Positions 6,234 through 15,146 of a stretch of DNA of 48,391 bases are shown here, piece by piece; positions within the stretch are counted from its first letter, which is position 1; each line of letters opens with the position of its first letter. A program made the position numbers and the translations under genes. The notes beneath the pieces were generated by a model. That model did not search any database. It saw nothing but the letters and a program-made list of their open reading frames with translations, and was not told the DNA's origin. Source of the stretch: Candidatus Nomurabacteria bacterium (GTDB lineage: Bacteria; Patescibacteriota; Minisyncoccia; Phycocordibacterales; UBA9973); assembly GCA_943348755.1 (NCBI GenBank), contig CALQYS010000001.1, forward strand, positions 133,963-182,353, written 5' to 3'.

Positions 6234-8616
6234 TTTTAATGATTTTCTCTAGTAATTCCTTTGGGTAAATTGGTGGGTTTTCAGCCAGTGCCTGATGGTA
6301 AAGTACAGTCGACGGAGTCAGTCCCGGAAGTGTATTTACTTCAATTACAATAATGTTACCGGTTTTAACATGCACAAATATATCGATACGAGCATAACCA
6401 CGAACACCCAGCCTTTCTGCAACTATCTCAATTAATCTCTTTACCTTATTTAGATTTTTATTTGAAATGATTTCTTTTGGCGGTGGAGTAATGTTCACTC
6501 CCGTGCCACCCTGGAATTTCTCTTCCACCGAAAGTATCGTCATCTCAGCGACTGTGATACTGGGTGAAAAAGACTTGATGTATCCTTTATCTTCCAAGAC
6601 ACCCACCGTCATCTCTACATATCCACTTTTGGGAATGTGAATTATTTTATCTCCGCGCATTTTTAATTTGTCTGCTTCGATGAATGATTCAAATACGATA
6701 TCTTGAATTTTACCTTCAGGCATATTTATATTATTTAACTGATTAGTAAAAGTATGCGGTTTTGCCACAGGGACTTTATTTTTAATCAGAGAAATATAGG
6801 TGGCTAAGTCCTTCTTATTGAAAATTCTTACTACGCCAGCAGAACAGCCATCACCCCTAGGCTTACTAATGACGGTCTTTGTACCAAATCTTTTTAAAAG
6901 CATATTCCAATGTGCTTCGATTAGACTGGTATCGACATTTTTTGGCAGATCATTTATCTCAAACAGAGCATGGGGGGCAATACTTACGTTTTTGATCTCT
7001 TCCTTTTCGATCTTTTCGTTTGTCGCCCATTTGTCCATACATAGCTTGGAGGTTTCACTCTTAGATCCATTAAATTTAATCTTTTTATTTTCCAAGATTT
7101 TTTGAATAGTACCATCTTCACCAAAACCTCCATGTAGAGCCAAAAAAACAAAGGGGTACATTTTCAATAGATCATCAAGATGAAGTTTTCTCGGGATAAA
7201 GAATTCCTCCGTAGTTTCATTTACCCCTAAAGCAAGTTTTAGTTTAACCTTTTCGACTAGGAAAGAAAGGCGCGATGCATCTTGTCGTCCATTCTTTGCG
7301 TTCTCAATAATTTCTTCGACTGTATGATTTAAGATATATGAATAAGGCAGCTCCCAAACTTCTTTGTTCTTACCGAGTAAATATGGATACGGCTTATATA
7401 TCCTAGATCCACGTAGCTTGAGCCAGACATTTGTGCCACTCATTAGCGAGACCTGTTTTTCGGCTGTCTCTCCTCCAAAGAGAATCGCTAGAGGCCTTCT
7501 TTTTTTTGAAATTAAGACATCTTCAATATGAGCGTCTATGCCACGGCGCATGAAGGCATTGTTCACAATATATCGAAAGAAATCTTGATGGGAAAAGCCT
7601 ATGCGAGAGGATTGTTGAAAAAGGAAACTATTTTGTTCCATTCCGGAAATCGGATTAAAATCAGAAAACCAAATATTCCCATTAGGCATTAAAAATCCGT
7701 CAAAACGCGCAAAGTCACTCATCCCAAAAATAGAAAAGAGCTGTTCAGCTTGTATCTGTATTTTCTCGATTATTTCATTGGTGAATCTAGGTGGACAATG
7801 ATACGTCACCTGCCGAGTCGGTAAATATTTTTTTCTAAAATCAAAAAATTGATTCTTGCCATACTCTACCTCTATCTCTGTAGGTATTATGGCGACAGGC
7901 TTATTGAATCTATTTTGTAGTATGATGACAGTAAACTCTTTACCCTGAGCAAAGCGTTCTATCACTACCCGAGTGTCCATCCTCTTGCTGAACAATCCTT
8001 GTACACTTCTTTTTGCATCTTCTTTATTTTCTACAGAAAACACACCAATACTGGATCCGCCACTAGCGGGCTTCACTATTGCTCTTGTTATCTTTTCATC
8101 TTCCCAAAACTTATTTATCTTTTCTTCAATTTCTTTCTTTGTGTCAGTGATTTTCAGAACGATCGAATTTGGAGCATGAAATCCGAGTTTTCGAATATAT
8201 TCATTGGCTTTGTGTTTATCGAAGGCCATTTTACACGATTTTGATCCCGAACTAATGAAAGGTATTTTATTTTTTTCAAGAAAAGTTTGTAATTCACCGT
8301 CCTCGCCAAATGTCCCATGAATGCATGGAAAAACAATGTCAACATTTTTTAATATTTTTATTAAATTAGCTTGTGTAAGCTCTTTGCCAGATGCTTTTAG
8401 TTTAAAATCAAAGTCACTGGGAGTATTAGAATAGAGCTGACCGGTGGATATGCGAAAAGGCTTTTTGTGCTCGTTGAAATATATAGGTACAATTTCTACT
8501 CCTAAGCTACCCAAATGATCCATCGCGCTTCGTGCTGAATTCAAAGAAATTCCTCTTTCTAGAGATGGCCCGCCACAGAGTATTGCTATGCTTATTTTTT
8601 GATTTTTGATAGACAT
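6220..8616 (-). CDS. Fused tandem D-alanine--D-alanine ligase
   Basis: The 798-residue protein contains two complete Ddl ATP-grasp units; a normal Ddl is 300-370 residues. Unit 1 (about 8-360) has CGGPSLERGIS (14-24), HGTFGEDGE (100-108), KPASGGSSIGV (182-192), FARFDGF (302-308) and the Mg2+ block DFNPISGM (319-326). Unit 2 (about 375-798) has FGGETAEKQVS (380-390), LHGGFGEDGT (494-503), KPRGDGCSAGV (585-595), GYARIDIF (740-747) and EVNTLPGLTPS (759-769). Unit 2 keeps the canonical EVN-LPG-TP metal and omega-loop residues. Unit 1 has diverged there (DFN-ISGMEQNS) and may have another acceptor or a regulatory role. The product, D-Ala-D-Ala or a depsipeptide, cannot be assigned. The gene is followed by murI. 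Confidence 0.9.
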   Translation of the reverse strand: MSIKNQKISIAILCGGPSLERGISLNSARSAMDHLGSLGVEIVPIYFNEHKKPFRISTGQLYSNTPSDFDFKLKASGKELTQANLIKILKNVDIVFPCIHGTFGEDGELQTFLEKNKIPFISSGSKSCKMAFDKHKANEYIRKLGFHAPNSIVLKITDTKKEIEEKINKFWEDEKITRAIVKPASGGSSIGVFSVENKEDAKRSVQGLFSKRMDTRVVIERFAQGKEFTVIILQNRFNKPVAIIPTEIEVEYGKNQFFDFRKKYLPTRQVTYHCPPRFTNEIIEKIQIQAEQLFSIFGMSDFARFDGFLMPNGNIWFSDFNPISGMEQNSFLFQQSSRIGFSHQDFFRYIVNNAFMRRGIDAHIEDVLISKKRRPLAILFGGETAEKQVSLMSGTNVWLKLRGSRIYKPYPYLLGKNKEVWELPYSYILNHTVEEIIENAKNGRQDASRLSFLVEKVKLKLALGVNETTEEFFIPRKLHLDDLLKMYPFVFLALHGGFGEDGTIQKILENKKIKFNGSKSETSKLCMDKWATNEKIEKEEIKNVSIAPHALFEINDLPKNVDTSLIEAHWNMLLKRFGTKTVISKPRGDGCSAGVVRIFNKKDLATYISLIKNKVPVAKPHTFTNQLNNINMPEGKIQDIVFESFIEADKLKMRGDKIIHIPKSGYVEMTVGVLEDKGYIKSFSPSITVAEMTILSVEEKFQGGTGVNITPPPKEIISNKNLNKVKRLIEIVAERLGVRGYARIDIFVHVKTGNIIVIEVNTLPGLTPSTVLYHQALAENPPIYPKELLEKIIKNGGY

Positions 8617-8647
8617 TTTTGCAAAAAAATGATTTCCTTATAACCTT

Positions 8648-8676
8648 ATATTATAAGATATAAATAAGAAAGTCAA
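8648..8676 (-). promoter_or_regulatory. Promoter of the Ddl-murI pair
   Basis: On the minus strand TTGACT (8676-8671) is followed after 17 nt by TAATAT (8653-8648), or after 15 nt by TATAAT (8655-8650). The ATG is about 32 nt further, so this transcript would have a real leader of about 25 nt. AAGGA occurs in it, but too far from the ATG to be a normal ribosome site. Confidence 0.5.
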
Positions 8677-8694
8677 TCAAATAAGTGGATATCT

Positions 8695-9435
8695 TTATTT
8701 TTTTGCAGATAAAATAGCCCCTTCTAGATCCTTTGGAACATTGGTTAAATTAACATATCCATCCTTAGTGACTAAAATCATGTCTTCGATACGGATTCCG
8801 CCCTTGTCTTTTAGGTATATCCCGGGCTCGATAGTCATCACGCATCCCACTGGAAGCATATCTTCACTCTTTGGTTTAAAATTCGGCCATTCGTGTATGA
8901 CTGTGCCGACGCCATGCCCCAAACCATGCAAAAAATTCTTTTTGCCATATTTTTTATTTAAAAATGACCGCGCAGATGCATCTATTACTTTTGCTCTCTT
9001 TTCTCCCTTTCCAATCTTTACGAGAGCAAGTTCCATCGCACGAAGGACATCAGCATATACTTGCTTTTGCTTTTTACTTAGCTCACCCCAGAAGTACGAT
9101 CGCGTCATATCCGAACAATAGTGGTTCACCGTGCATCCAAAATCAAACATGATGTTGTCCCCCAGTTTTAATTTAGATTTACCCGGTTCATGATGTATAT
9201 TTGCGGTGTTTTTACCAAAAGCAACTATTGGTGGAAAGGAAAGAACGGGCGCACCATACTTTACAAAAGATTTCTTAATAAAATTAGCCACTTTTATTTC
9301 AGTTACGCCCGTCTCAAGAATATTTAAAACATCCCAAAGCACCCTTTCGCTTATCCTTTGTGCTTTAACAATGTTCGCTAGTTCCTTTTTACTCTTTACC
9401 GCCCGAACTTCGTGGATTAATTTTATTTTTTGCAT
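8695..9435 (-). CDS. M24 family metallopeptidase (Xaa-Pro peptidase type)
   Basis: The 246-residue cytoplasmic peptidase is just a pita-bread catalytic domain without the N-terminal creatinase-like domain of PepP/PepQ. The dinuclear-metal ligands are all visible: Asp98 (MFDFGC), Asp109 (CSDMTRSYF), His174 (HGLGHGVG), Glu203 (TIEPGIY) and Glu217 (RIEDMI). IHHEPG and HEWPNF are typical of aminopeptidase P-like members, so proline-peptide turnover is more likely than methionine removal. The start overlaps the rseP stop by one base (TAATG), indicating coupling in the frr-rseP-M24 operon. Confidence 0.9.
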   Translation of the reverse strand: MQKIKLIHEVRAVKSKKELANIVKAQRISERVLWDVLNILETGVTEIKVANFIKKSFVKYGAPVLSFPPIVAFGKNTANIHHEPGKSKLKLGDNIMFDFGCTVNHYCSDMTRSYFWGELSKKQKQVYADVLRAMELALVKIGKGEKRAKVIDASARSFLNKKYGKKNFLHGLGHGVGTVIHEWPNFKPKSEDMLPVGCVMTIEPGIYLKDKGGIRIEDMILVTKDGYVNLTNVPKDLEGAILSAKK

Positions 9436-10535
9436 TATAAAAGTTTTACTACATCATGATAAGTAACTACCAACATAAGGATTATCAAGACGGCAAAGCC
9501 TATCATGTTTGCTTTATTAGCTATTTTGGGGTTGATACGTGAACCTTTTAATTTTTCGATTAATAAGAAGAAAAGTCTTCCGCCATCGAGTGCTGGGAAT
9601 GGAAGTAAGTTTATTACTGCAAGGTTTATAGAGATAAGCGCGGCAAAAGATAGTAGATACACAAATCCAAACTGATATGCATCACCCACGATGCCCACCA
9701 TGCCCACAGGACCAGTAATGGATGTAAAGCTACCTTTCCCATGAATACTATCTAAAATAAGCGTATAAAGCCCAAATATGGTGCCTTTAGTCACAAATAG
9801 GGTTAACACCATTCCCTCTTTTAGGGCCGAAAAGAGGGGTAATTTAGCAGTGCCTATCATATCCATCGATATACCTATTTTTGGTTCTCCTTCTCCTTTA
9901 TTTTTAGCCGGTATCATACTAGCTAAATTAATTTGTGTATTTTTACCGCGGGTATATCCAAGATCGACTTCTTTCGCCTCGTGGGATAATATGAAGGATT
10001 TCAGTGTATCTGGATTTATGTTTAGAATAGTGTCATTGCCACTTTTTACAGAAATGATCTTATCTCCAGATTTTAGGCCAGCCATTTCTGCGGGAGACTT
10101 TAAAGCGACGGAAACAACCACTAAGTTAACATCCGAAAGCCTGGAGCCAGCAGGTTCACTACCCACCGATGTAGGAAGTCCTGACATAAATCCAATAGAA
10201 AATAATACCCACGCCAGTATAAAATTCGCAAATACACCGGCAAATAAAACTATCGCTTGTTTCCACTTGGCTTTATTGACAAAGCTTCTCTCTCTATCTG
10301 GTCCACTAATGCTTTCTTCATCTGGATTCTCGCCAAAGATTTTTACAAATCCACCAATTGGTAATAAATTTAAGGTGTATTCTGTTTCCCCCTTTTTAAC
10401 CCCAAAAATTCTCGGCGGAAAACCGAATCCAAATTCATCCACTCTTATACCAAACTTTTTTGCGCTATAAAAATGCCCAAACTCATGGACAATAACTAAA
10501 AGTAAAAGAATTATTAAGAAAATAACTATATTCAT
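9435..10535 (-). CDS. rseP: RIP site-2 metalloprotease, RseP/RasP type
   Basis: This is an intramembrane zinc protease that cuts transmembrane segments of anti-sigma factors or signal-peptide remnants. The 366-residue product has HEFGH (17-21) in the first membrane helix, a central PDZ region (about 120-210, with AGLKSGDKI) and the second metal motif NLLPFPALDGGR near residue 320, followed by hydrophobic segments. Length and architecture are normal. It begins 6 nt after frr, the conserved frr-rseP neighbourhood of many bacteria. No sigma/anti-sigma pair is in the window, so its substrate is unknown. Confidence 0.93.
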   Translation of the reverse strand: MNIVIFLIILLLLVIVHEFGHFYSAKKFGIRVDEFGFGFPPRIFGVKKGETEYTLNLLPIGGFVKIFGENPDEESISGPDRERSFVNKAKWKQAIVLFAGVFANFILAWVLFSIGFMSGLPTSVGSEPAGSRLSDVNLVVVSVALKSPAEMAGLKSGDKIISVKSGNDTILNINPDTLKSFILSHEAKEVDLGYTRGKNTQINLASMIPAKNKGEGEPKIGISMDMIGTAKLPLFSALKEGMVLTLFVTKGTIFGLYTLILDSIHGKGSFTSITGPVGMVGIVGDAYQFGFVYLLSFAALISINLAVINLLPFPALDGGRLFFLLIEKLKGSRINPKIANKANMIGFAVLIILMLVVTYHDVVKLL

Positions 10536-10541
10536 GCTACT

Positions 10542-11093
10542 CTATCCCATTACCTCCTTCTGCTTTTTCTCAAAAGTCGCTTCCAAACTCCTATTTGCTT
10601 CGTCGACAATTTTCTGCAACTCATCTTTTGCTTTAAATCTTTCATCTTCAGTTAATTTACCTTCTTTTTCTTTTGATTGGACATCTTCCCAGACCCGCTC
10701 GCGCTCTCGACGTACGGATACTTTCTGCTCTTCTAGTTTTTCCTTTAAAACTTTCACAAGTGACTGCCTAGACTCTGTCGTTAATTGCGGGAAAATAACT
10801 CGAATACCTGCATCATCTGTTGCCACTGATAATCCTAAATTCGAAGCATTAATAGCTTTCTCGATATCTTTTATCTGACCCTTGTCCCAGGGCGCCACTC
10901 TCAGAGTCTTCGGATCCTCGATAGACACAGAAGCTATATTTTTAAGGGGCACACGGGAACCATATGATTCGACAGATACTCCATCTAAAACCATCGGCGA
11001 CGCTCGCCCTATGTTTAATTGACTATATTCCTTACCTAAGTAATCCCCCACCTTTTTTAATTCTGTTTTAAAATTCGTAAAGTTGTATTGCAT
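10542..11093 (-). CDS. frr: Ribosome recycling factor
   Basis: RRF splits post-termination ribosomes with EF-G. The 183-residue product has the usual two-domain sequence: the N-terminal helix, LNIGRASPMVLDGVSVESYG with the conserved GRASP-like segment, SVSIEDPKTLRVAPWDK, then the long helical C-terminal hairpin with RREREREVWE-like charged repeats. The length is typical. An extended -10 (TGATACAAT) ends exactly 6 nt before the ATG, so the mRNA should be leaderless. Confidence 0.96.
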   Translation of the reverse strand: MQYNFTNFKTELKKVGDYLGKEYSQLNIGRASPMVLDGVSVESYGSRVPLKNIASVSIEDPKTLRVAPWDKGQIKDIEKAINASNLGLSVATDDAGIRVIFPQLTTESRQSLVKVLKEKLEEQKVSVRRERERVWEDVQSKEKEGKLTEDERFKAKDELQKIVDEANRSLEATFEKKQKEVMG

Positions 11094-11099
11094 ATTTTT

Positions 11100-11108
11100 A
11101 TTGTATCA
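11100..11108 (-). promoter_or_regulatory. Extended -10 promoter of frr
   Basis: TGATACAAT on the minus strand (11108-11100) is followed by 6 nt (AAAAAT) and the frr ATG at 11093. It lies in the gap after the 177-residue orphan gene. Confidence 0.65.
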
Positions 11109-11131
11109 TAAATAAAAAATTAATATTTTAT

Positions 11132-11665
11132 TTATGTGAAAAGGTCAGCTAAATATTTTTGTCCAACAGGCAAAAATTTAAGAAAATTTTCCATATGTGA
11201 TCTATCGAATCTCACTTCACCCATAGATTCCGCATCCGCCATACCCTGAGCTGAACCCCCTATACGTTCTATTTCAGCCCCTATTATACTTTCCCATTTA
11301 TCTTCTTCCCATTGTTCCGTATGTTTAGAAACTTTACCAAATTCTCCTTTAAATACTCTTTTTTCATCCTCTGAGAAAATTTTCCATCCACCCGCCTCAT
11401 TAAGATTTCTAAGGACTGTTGAATAATCAAAGCCATTTTTTAATTTCAACCACCACATAAATATGATTTGCACTTCCGCTTTACCCCTAGATACTGCAAA
11501 ACAATAGATTAAAAAATTGATGAAATTATCCCTGTTAACCACATCGCCCGGATGATAAGGTTTTAATTCTTTCGGGGCCACTCTAAATTCCGCTACCGAA
11601 ATAGAATACAAGGATGGCTGATCTTCTTGGGTTTGAGGTGTAAAAGATTTAAATTCTGATGGCAT
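11132..11665 (-). CDS. Hypothetical protein, 177 residues
   Basis: No family is recognised. The product is soluble, without signal peptide or membrane span. It has an aromatic-rich central helix (residues about 48-75, FINFLIYCFAV...IIFMWWLKLK) and a charged, partly acidic C-terminal half (SEDEKRVFKGE, EQWEEDKWES). It lies 26 nt after the Cys-rich gene and upstream of frr. An extended -10 (TGGTATTAT) ends 7 nt before its ATG, so it probably has its own leaderless transcript. Codon use looks like that of its neighbours. Confidence 0.7.
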   Translation of the reverse strand: MPSEFKSFTPQTQEDQPSLYSISVAEFRVAPKELKPYHPGDVVNRDNFINFLIYCFAVSRGKAEVQIIFMWWLKLKNGFDYSTVLRNLNEAGGWKIFSEDEKRVFKGEFGKVSKHTEQWEEDKWESIIGAEIERIGGSAQGMADAESMGEVRFDRSHMENFLKFLPVGQKYLADLFT

Positions 11666-11672
11666 ACACTTA

Positions 11673-11681
11673 ATAATACCA
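11673..11681 (-). promoter_or_regulatory. Extended -10 promoter of the 177-residue orphan
   Basis: TGGTATTAT on the minus strand (11681-11673) is followed by 7 nt and the ATG at 11665. Confidence 0.6.
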
Positions 11682-11691
11682 CGGTTTTATA

Positions 11692-13368
11692 TTAATATAC
11701 CTCTTGGTTATAACACCTCTCGCAATAAATTATTTCCGGTCTGTCTGGAGCATATGACGTTTCAAATTCATTTTTGCATCCCTCTTTCATGCAACCTCGA
11801 TGGAAAAGTTTGTTTGGCCCCCTATTTCGCAGACGTTTAATATGTCTGCATTCTGGGCAATTGCGCGGTATTGGTATATTCATTCTTCGATAAAAACCAA
11901 GCTCGTCACCAATAATGCGGTAATTTTTATTGCATTCAATACAAACAAAAACTTCTTTACCAACATCAAAATCATCAGACAAATCTAAAATCGAATCTGG
12001 AAAAGTTTTCCAATCTATGGTTTCTTTACCATAAGTCCCTCTTGATACATCTTCCCATTTGAAACCTTGCGCCAGGGCTTCTTCTTTAGTAAGTGGGAAT
12101 TCATCCATGGCAGAAGTCTCATTATAACCAAAAGCAGACAACTCTTTTGAGAAAAAATTGCCATAAATCCCTTCTTCTTTCATTTTTTTAATAATTTCTA
12201 CACGCAATTTTTTGTATTCTTCTTTTGTGTACTCTTTATTTAAAATACAGTAAGAACCTTTTATTAGACTCACACAACCAAAACAATTATTTGAATTAGG
12301 GCAATTAGCGCAATATTCCATGAATTGCGAACCCCAACACATCGAGCCACATATTATGTTGGAAGTTTCTAGGCCAGAATTAAGGCTATTATAAATCAAT
12401 TCTGCCGTGCGCCCCACGGTGTTCGAATCCATGCAGTCTTTCGCTCCGCGCCAAGCATGAACACAATAGGAATTATCTTCCGCATCGTAAGAATGAAAAC
12501 AGTTATGGTTATTTTTTACATTTGTCATGTAATTACCGGTAGAGTTTACAGCATTAAATACCTCAGCAAATTTCCTCGGCTTGTCTTTTATAAAATTTTG
12601 AAATTCTTCTTTGAAAGCTTCAACTCCAGAATATGTGTCTAATCTAAAAGACTTTTTCTTCTTTTCATACTCTTCCTTCGTATAAGGTTTATTAAAGATA
12701 TTATATTTCTGCCCGCGTAAATTTATACAGCCGAGACAGTCTGTGCACCCACGACAATCCAATAAAAAAGCACTATTTAGGCAGTTGTAGCAACCCTTAG
12801 AAAAAAGCAGAGTGTTGGAATCATAACAATCATCAACTCCATATGAGAGTTCTACTTTGTTGGTGAACGAACAATCGACCAAGTCCTTGGAAAGTTGAAT
12901 CCAGTAGCAATTTGTACAGTTTTCATTATTGGAACTCTCCACAATCATGTAACAATTCTTATTATCAGCGGCAAAATTTAAATAGCTGGAGTTTGTACTG
13001 CGTGTATGAGAAAGTGCTGGCTTCGGGACCTTTTCCCAAAGCTCGCCCCATTGCTCAAGAAAAGGGCGATTCGGATCATAATCTTGAGCATATTTTTTAG
13101 CATCTAGATCATCGCTCCACCAGCAGTCAGAGCACCAACTTGGTAAATTTTTATTTGGACTGATTACTGAAATAATATCTTTCTTACAATTCCCGCATGT
13201 GTTTTTATAAAAAGATCTTTCATTTCTAAAAGAGAGTCTGAGCTGAGCCCTACATTCAAGACACATTTTAGGTGACAGAACTCCCATCTTTTCATAAAAT
13301 CCAAAATCGTTTTCACGTATCGTGAAATCTTTTTTACAATTCTGGCAATTTTTTATTTCATCTTTCAT
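11692..13368 (-). CDS. Cys-rich protein with paired zinc ribbons at both ends
   Basis: The 558-residue protein has 37 cysteines by hand count. Two zinc-ribbon pairs sit at the N-terminus (C8-C11/C36-C39 and C58-C61/C79-C82), and two similar pairs at the C-terminus (C476-C479/C504-C507 and C526-C531/C549-C552). The first ribbon of each pair shares the pattern CxxCxxxF/Y...GFY.RM(x)4P..C.EC, so one end is a copy of the other. The core (about 135-390) carries spaced Cys and Asn-Cys motifs in a staggered array, and two copies of NK.YTKEEY (226 and 377). The core suggests a metal-rich or beta-helical scaffold. No enzyme motif is seen. It follows the delta'-like gene by 4 nt. I know no function for it. 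Confidence 0.8.
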   Translation of the reverse strand: MKDEIKNCQNCKKDFTIRENDFGFYEKMGVLSPKMCLECRAQLRLSFRNERSFYKNTCGNCKKDIISVISPNKNLPSWCSDCWWSDDLDAKKYAQDYDPNRPFLEQWGELWEKVPKPALSHTRSTNSSYLNFAADNKNCYMIVESSNNENCTNCYWIQLSKDLVDCSFTNKVELSYGVDDCYDSNTLLFSKGCYNCLNSAFLLDCRGCTDCLGCINLRGQKYNIFNKPYTKEEYEKKKKSFRLDTYSGVEAFKEEFQNFIKDKPRKFAEVFNAVNSTGNYMTNVKNNHNCFHSYDAEDNSYCVHAWRGAKDCMDSNTVGRTAELIYNSLNSGLETSNIICGSMCWGSQFMEYCANCPNSNNCFGCVSLIKGSYCILNKEYTKEEYKKLRVEIIKKMKEEGIYGNFFSKELSAFGYNETSAMDEFPLTKEEALAQGFKWEDVSRGTYGKETIDWKTFPDSILDLSDDFDVGKEVFVCIECNKNYRIIGDELGFYRRMNIPIPRNCPECRHIKRLRNRGPNKLFHRGCMKEGCKNEFETSYAPDRPEIIYCERCYNQEVY

Positions 13369-13372
13369 AAAA

Positions 13373-14095
13373 CTATTTTTCTGGTATGACCAAAGCCACA
13401 GACTCCATCAAACTCTTTGTCGAACTTCCTGGCTGGCGGAGAAATTCACGAACTTTAAAAATATGCTCGAAAGTAGAAACGGAAGATTTTTTCAGTGGAT
13501 TTTTATGCAAAACAGATTCTAACCCATTTAGAAATTTCAAGGCCTTTGCGCGAGTAGAATCTAAAACCACGATTTCATTACCCCTCTCATCCTCTTCTTC
13601 TATTTCTACAAGAAGGTTTTTTAGATAATCAATCCTATCTCGTAAGGACATACTGATGAATTGCTCGGCTTCCTTTGTCTCCTCCATATGGCCAGCTTTA
13701 GCAGAGATGAAGTAAAATCTAGAGATGAGAGTACCCAAGAGCGAGTTAGCGTCTGGAACCACAAGGAAAAAGTGGGTATTGTCTATCGGCTCTTCAAACA
13801 TTTTAAGCAAACTGTGTTGGGCCTCCAAGAGAAAATTATTAGCAGAGATTATAAATATTTTCTTAGCATTATTCTCTTTAGAAAAACTCTTTTCGCTGGC
13901 AAAAGATCTTAAATTACGCGCGTCATCTATTTTAAAAGAATCTAGAGCTATCTGTGTAAAATCAGCACTAGCTTTTGTATCTATCCCTAGAGTCTTTAAA
14001 AATTTTAATATCTCAGGCAATATCTCCTCTCGCTTACCCTCTATGAGATATGCATGGTGTAAATTATTTTTATCTAAATGTTTTACGATATTCAT
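13373..14095 (-). CDS. holB: DNA polymerase III delta'-like clamp-loader subunit
   Basis: The 240-residue product has HHAYLIEG near the start, where active AAA+ loaders have HAYLF.GP..GKT, but no P-loop. It also has the sensor-like AQHSLLKMFEEP (about residues 93-104) and a downstream SRF (SRFYFIS). This set is characteristic of delta' (HolB), which lacks ATPase activity and holds the clamp-loader ring together. The protein is shorter than the usual 300-330, with a reduced C-terminal collar domain. It abuts mreB with no gap and precedes the Cys-rich gene by 4 nt. Confidence 0.75.
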   Translation of the reverse strand: MNIVKHLDKNNLHHAYLIEGKREEILPEILKFLKTLGIDTKASADFTQIALDSFKIDDARNLRSFASEKSFSKENNAKKIFIISANNFLLEAQHSLLKMFEEPIDNTHFFLVVPDANSLLGTLISRFYFISAKAGHMEETKEAEQFISMSLRDRIDYLKNLLVEIEEEDERGNEIVVLDSTRAKALKFLNGLESVLHKNPLKKSSVSTFEHIFKVREFLRQPGSSTKSLMESVALVIPEK

Positions 14096-15109
14096 TTACT
14101 TCTTACTTAAGACTGTCTTTTTATACACATCTAAATGCTCGAGTGCTATACCCGTGCCTTTTACTACGCAGAAAAGTGGATCTTCGGCTAGTGTAGCTTT
14201 CACACCGGTTTTACGGTAAACCAGGTCAGTAAAATTACGCAATTGAGATGAACCTCCAGTCATAATTATGCCCTGATCGATAATGTCAGATGCAAGCTCT
14301 GGCGGAGTTTCTTGCAAAACATCCTTGATGGCTTTTATTATTTGTTTTAATTCTTCATCGATCGCTTTCACTATTTCATTTGTTCCAACTCGCGCAGACC
14401 GAGGTAACCCTTGAATATAATCTCTACCTTTAATCGTGACAGAGAGCTCCTCCTCTAAAAGTACGGCCGCGCCAATTTTTATTTTCACTTCTTCTGCTGT
14501 TCTGTCACCTATTGCTAGATTGAAAGTCTTTTTTATGTAGTCCGCAATCGCTTGGTCTATTTTATTTCCCGCGCATTTGACGGATGTGGAAGAGACTATA
14601 CCTCCGAGCGAAATAACCGCGACGTCTGTGGTGCCCCCACCGATGTCTACCACCATGTGCCCTCGGGGTTCATAAATAGGGATACCAGCACCAATGGCCG
14701 CCAAGATGGGCTCTTTGACTACATATGCATTCTTAGCCCCCGCGCGAATGGCTGCTTCGATGACTGCACGCCTCTCGGTACTAGTGACACCTGCTGGCAC
14801 AGAAACCATCACATCCGGTTTAAAGAAATTAAATCTTCCCATCGCTTTATTTATAAAATAACGAAGCATCGCTTCTGTCACGCGGTAGTCCGCTATCACT
14901 CCGTCTTTCATTGGACAATAGGTAATGATAGATTCTGGTGTTTTACCGATCATATCTTTTGCCTCAAAACCTATAGCTAGAATTTTATTGTCTTGTTCAG
15001 AAACTGCCACCACTGAAGGCTCGTTTAAAATGATTCCCTTGCCCGGTAAAAAGACAAGAGTATTGGCCGTTCCTAGATCTATGCCTAACTTTTTTGTAAA
15101 AATGCCCAT
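14096..15109 (-). CDS. mreB: Rod shape-determining protein MreB
   Basis: This actin-like ATPase polymerises under the membrane and guides lateral wall synthesis. The 337-residue product has phosphate-1 LGIDLGTANTLVF (8-20), SVPAGVTSTERRAV, EPILAAIGAG, phosphate-2 VVDIGGGTTDVAVISLGG, and the adenosine block IIMTGGSSQLRN. The length is typical. mreC/mreD do not follow; a clamp-loader gene does. An extended -10 (TGATATATT) ends 7 nt before the ATG, back to back with the promoter of the divergent gene at 15147. Confidence 0.96.
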   Translation of the reverse strand: MGIFTKKLGIDLGTANTLVFLPGKGIILNEPSVVAVSEQDNKILAIGFEAKDMIGKTPESIITYCPMKDGVIADYRVTEAMLRYFINKAMGRFNFFKPDVMVSVPAGVTSTERRAVIEAAIRAGAKNAYVVKEPILAAIGAGIPIYEPRGHMVVDIGGGTTDVAVISLGGIVSSTSVKCAGNKIDQAIADYIKKTFNLAIGDRTAEEVKIKIGAAVLLEEELSVTIKGRDYIQGLPRSARVGTNEIVKAIDEELKQIIKAIKDVLQETPPELASDIIDQGIIMTGGSSQLRNFTDLVYRKTGVKATLAEDPLFCVVKGTGIALEHLDVYKKTVLSKK

Positions 15110-15116
15110 GGAGCTT

Positions 15117-15125
15117 AATATATCA
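15117..15125 (-). promoter_or_regulatory. Extended -10 promoter of mreB
   Basis: TGATATATT on the minus strand (15125-15117) is followed by 7 nt and the ATG at 15109. The mRNA would be leaderless or nearly so. Confidence 0.6.
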
Positions 15126-15131
15126 CATTCG

Positions 15132-15140
15132 TGCTAAAAT
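15132..15140 (+). promoter_or_regulatory. Extended -10 promoter of the 111-residue orphan
   Basis: TGCTAAAAT is followed by exactly 6 nt and the ATG at 15147. It is divergent from the mreB promoter; the two boxes are 6 nt apart in a 37-nt intergenic region. Confidence 0.65.
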
Positions 15141-15146
15141 AAAAGT

